From positions 1 through 64,000 of the forward strand of contig NZ_JAHUWN010000015.1 in NCBI RefSeq assembly GCF_019219025.1: a stretch of DNA of 64,000 nt, written 5' to 3'. This DNA is from Bacillus sp. sid0103. GTDB taxonomy: Bacteria; Bacillota; Bacilli; Bacillales_B; DSM-18226. The notes below the pieces were generated by a model. The model was given only the letters and a program-made list of their open reading frames with translations, made no database searches and was not told the origin of the DNA. A program made the translations under genes and the position numbers. Below, piece by piece: positions 63,851-64,000 of the stretch (the first letter of the stretch is position 1; each line of letters opens with the position of its first letter).

Positions 63851-64000
63851 ATGACAACCAATGTAAATACGAATGAAGTAATTGCTAAGACAGAGAAATA
63901 TGGAGCAAAAAATTATCATCCGCTCCCAATTGTGATTACTCGTGCAGAAGGTGTGTGGGTAGAGGATCCTGAAGGTAACAAATATATGGACATGCTTAGT
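63851..64000 (+). CDS. rocD: Ornithine aminotransferase RocD, N-terminal part (cut by window edge)
   Basis: Fifty codons are visible: [39 protein letters not shown], the conserved start of ornithine--oxo-acid transaminase (class III PLP aminotransferase). It converts ornithine to glutamate semialdehyde in arginine breakdown. CGGAGGAG precedes the ATG. The pyridoxal lysine and the rest lie outside. Confidence 0.88.
   Translation, partial: MTTNVNTNEVIAKTEKYGAKNYHPLPIVITRAEGVWVEDPEGNKYMDMLS

Overview
The window looks like chromosome from a low-GC, spore-forming Bacillaceae (Bacillus/Neobacillus type). From about 33 kb to the right edge the genes and their order follow the Bacillus subtilis yun-yut-yum-yui-kap-yug regions (yunF-E-D-C-B, lytH, lipA, yutC-yutJ, yuzB, yutM, yumC, yumB, yuiA-C, pepA, kapD, kapB, yugI, rocD). 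Strong GGAGG-type ribosome sites, frequent GTG/TTG starts, sigma-A promoters, sporulation genes and hairpin-plus-T-run terminators agree with this. No complete rRNA or tRNA gene was seen.

Positions 1 to about 32 kb are accessory DNA. The left edge holds debris of mobile elements: an IS21 istA, a D5-type primase/helicase fragment and the C-terminal part of a tyrosine recombinase. Next come a decaying operon on the minus strand (TctC-type binding protein, phosphotriesterase-like hydrolase, MFS transporter) with a divergent LysR gene, and a four-gene dehydrogenase/TPP enzyme/aldehyde dehydrogenase cluster. A five-gene branched-chain-amino-acid-type ABC transporter follows behind a textbook sigma-54 promoter. 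After it lies a long fatty-acid-like set: two acyl-CoA dehydrogenases, ketoreductase, split MaoC hydratase, acyl-CoA ligase, two thiolases, thioesterases, aldolase-II, PanE-like and aldehyde dehydrogenases. Together these could import a carboxylic acid, activate it to a CoA thioester and beta-oxidise it; a near-perfect CcpA (cre) site supports carbon catabolite control. Several genes here are broken (two in-frame TAA codons, one frameshift, two 5'-truncated genes), so part of the block is decaying.

The accessory block is framed by two copies of a ~105-bp repeat (1020-1124 and 31155-31261) that share an exact 24-bp direct repeat and a hairpin whose 18-nt interior is inverted between the copies. 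Inside the block is an array of ten 52-bp dyad-rich units (20621-21140) with a 156-bp higher-order period. A second array (21-bp period) lies at the junction with the core genome.

The core half carries lipoate synthesis (lipA), Fe-S assembly (nfuA, yutM), flavin oxidoreductases (yutJ, yumC, yumB), sporulation and envelope genes (yunB, lytH, yutC, yutH, yuiC, repetitive coat-like proteins), an EAL-domain protein, a Cu/Zn-SOD-like lipoprotein lacking one copper-ligand histidine, and the start of rocD at the right edge.
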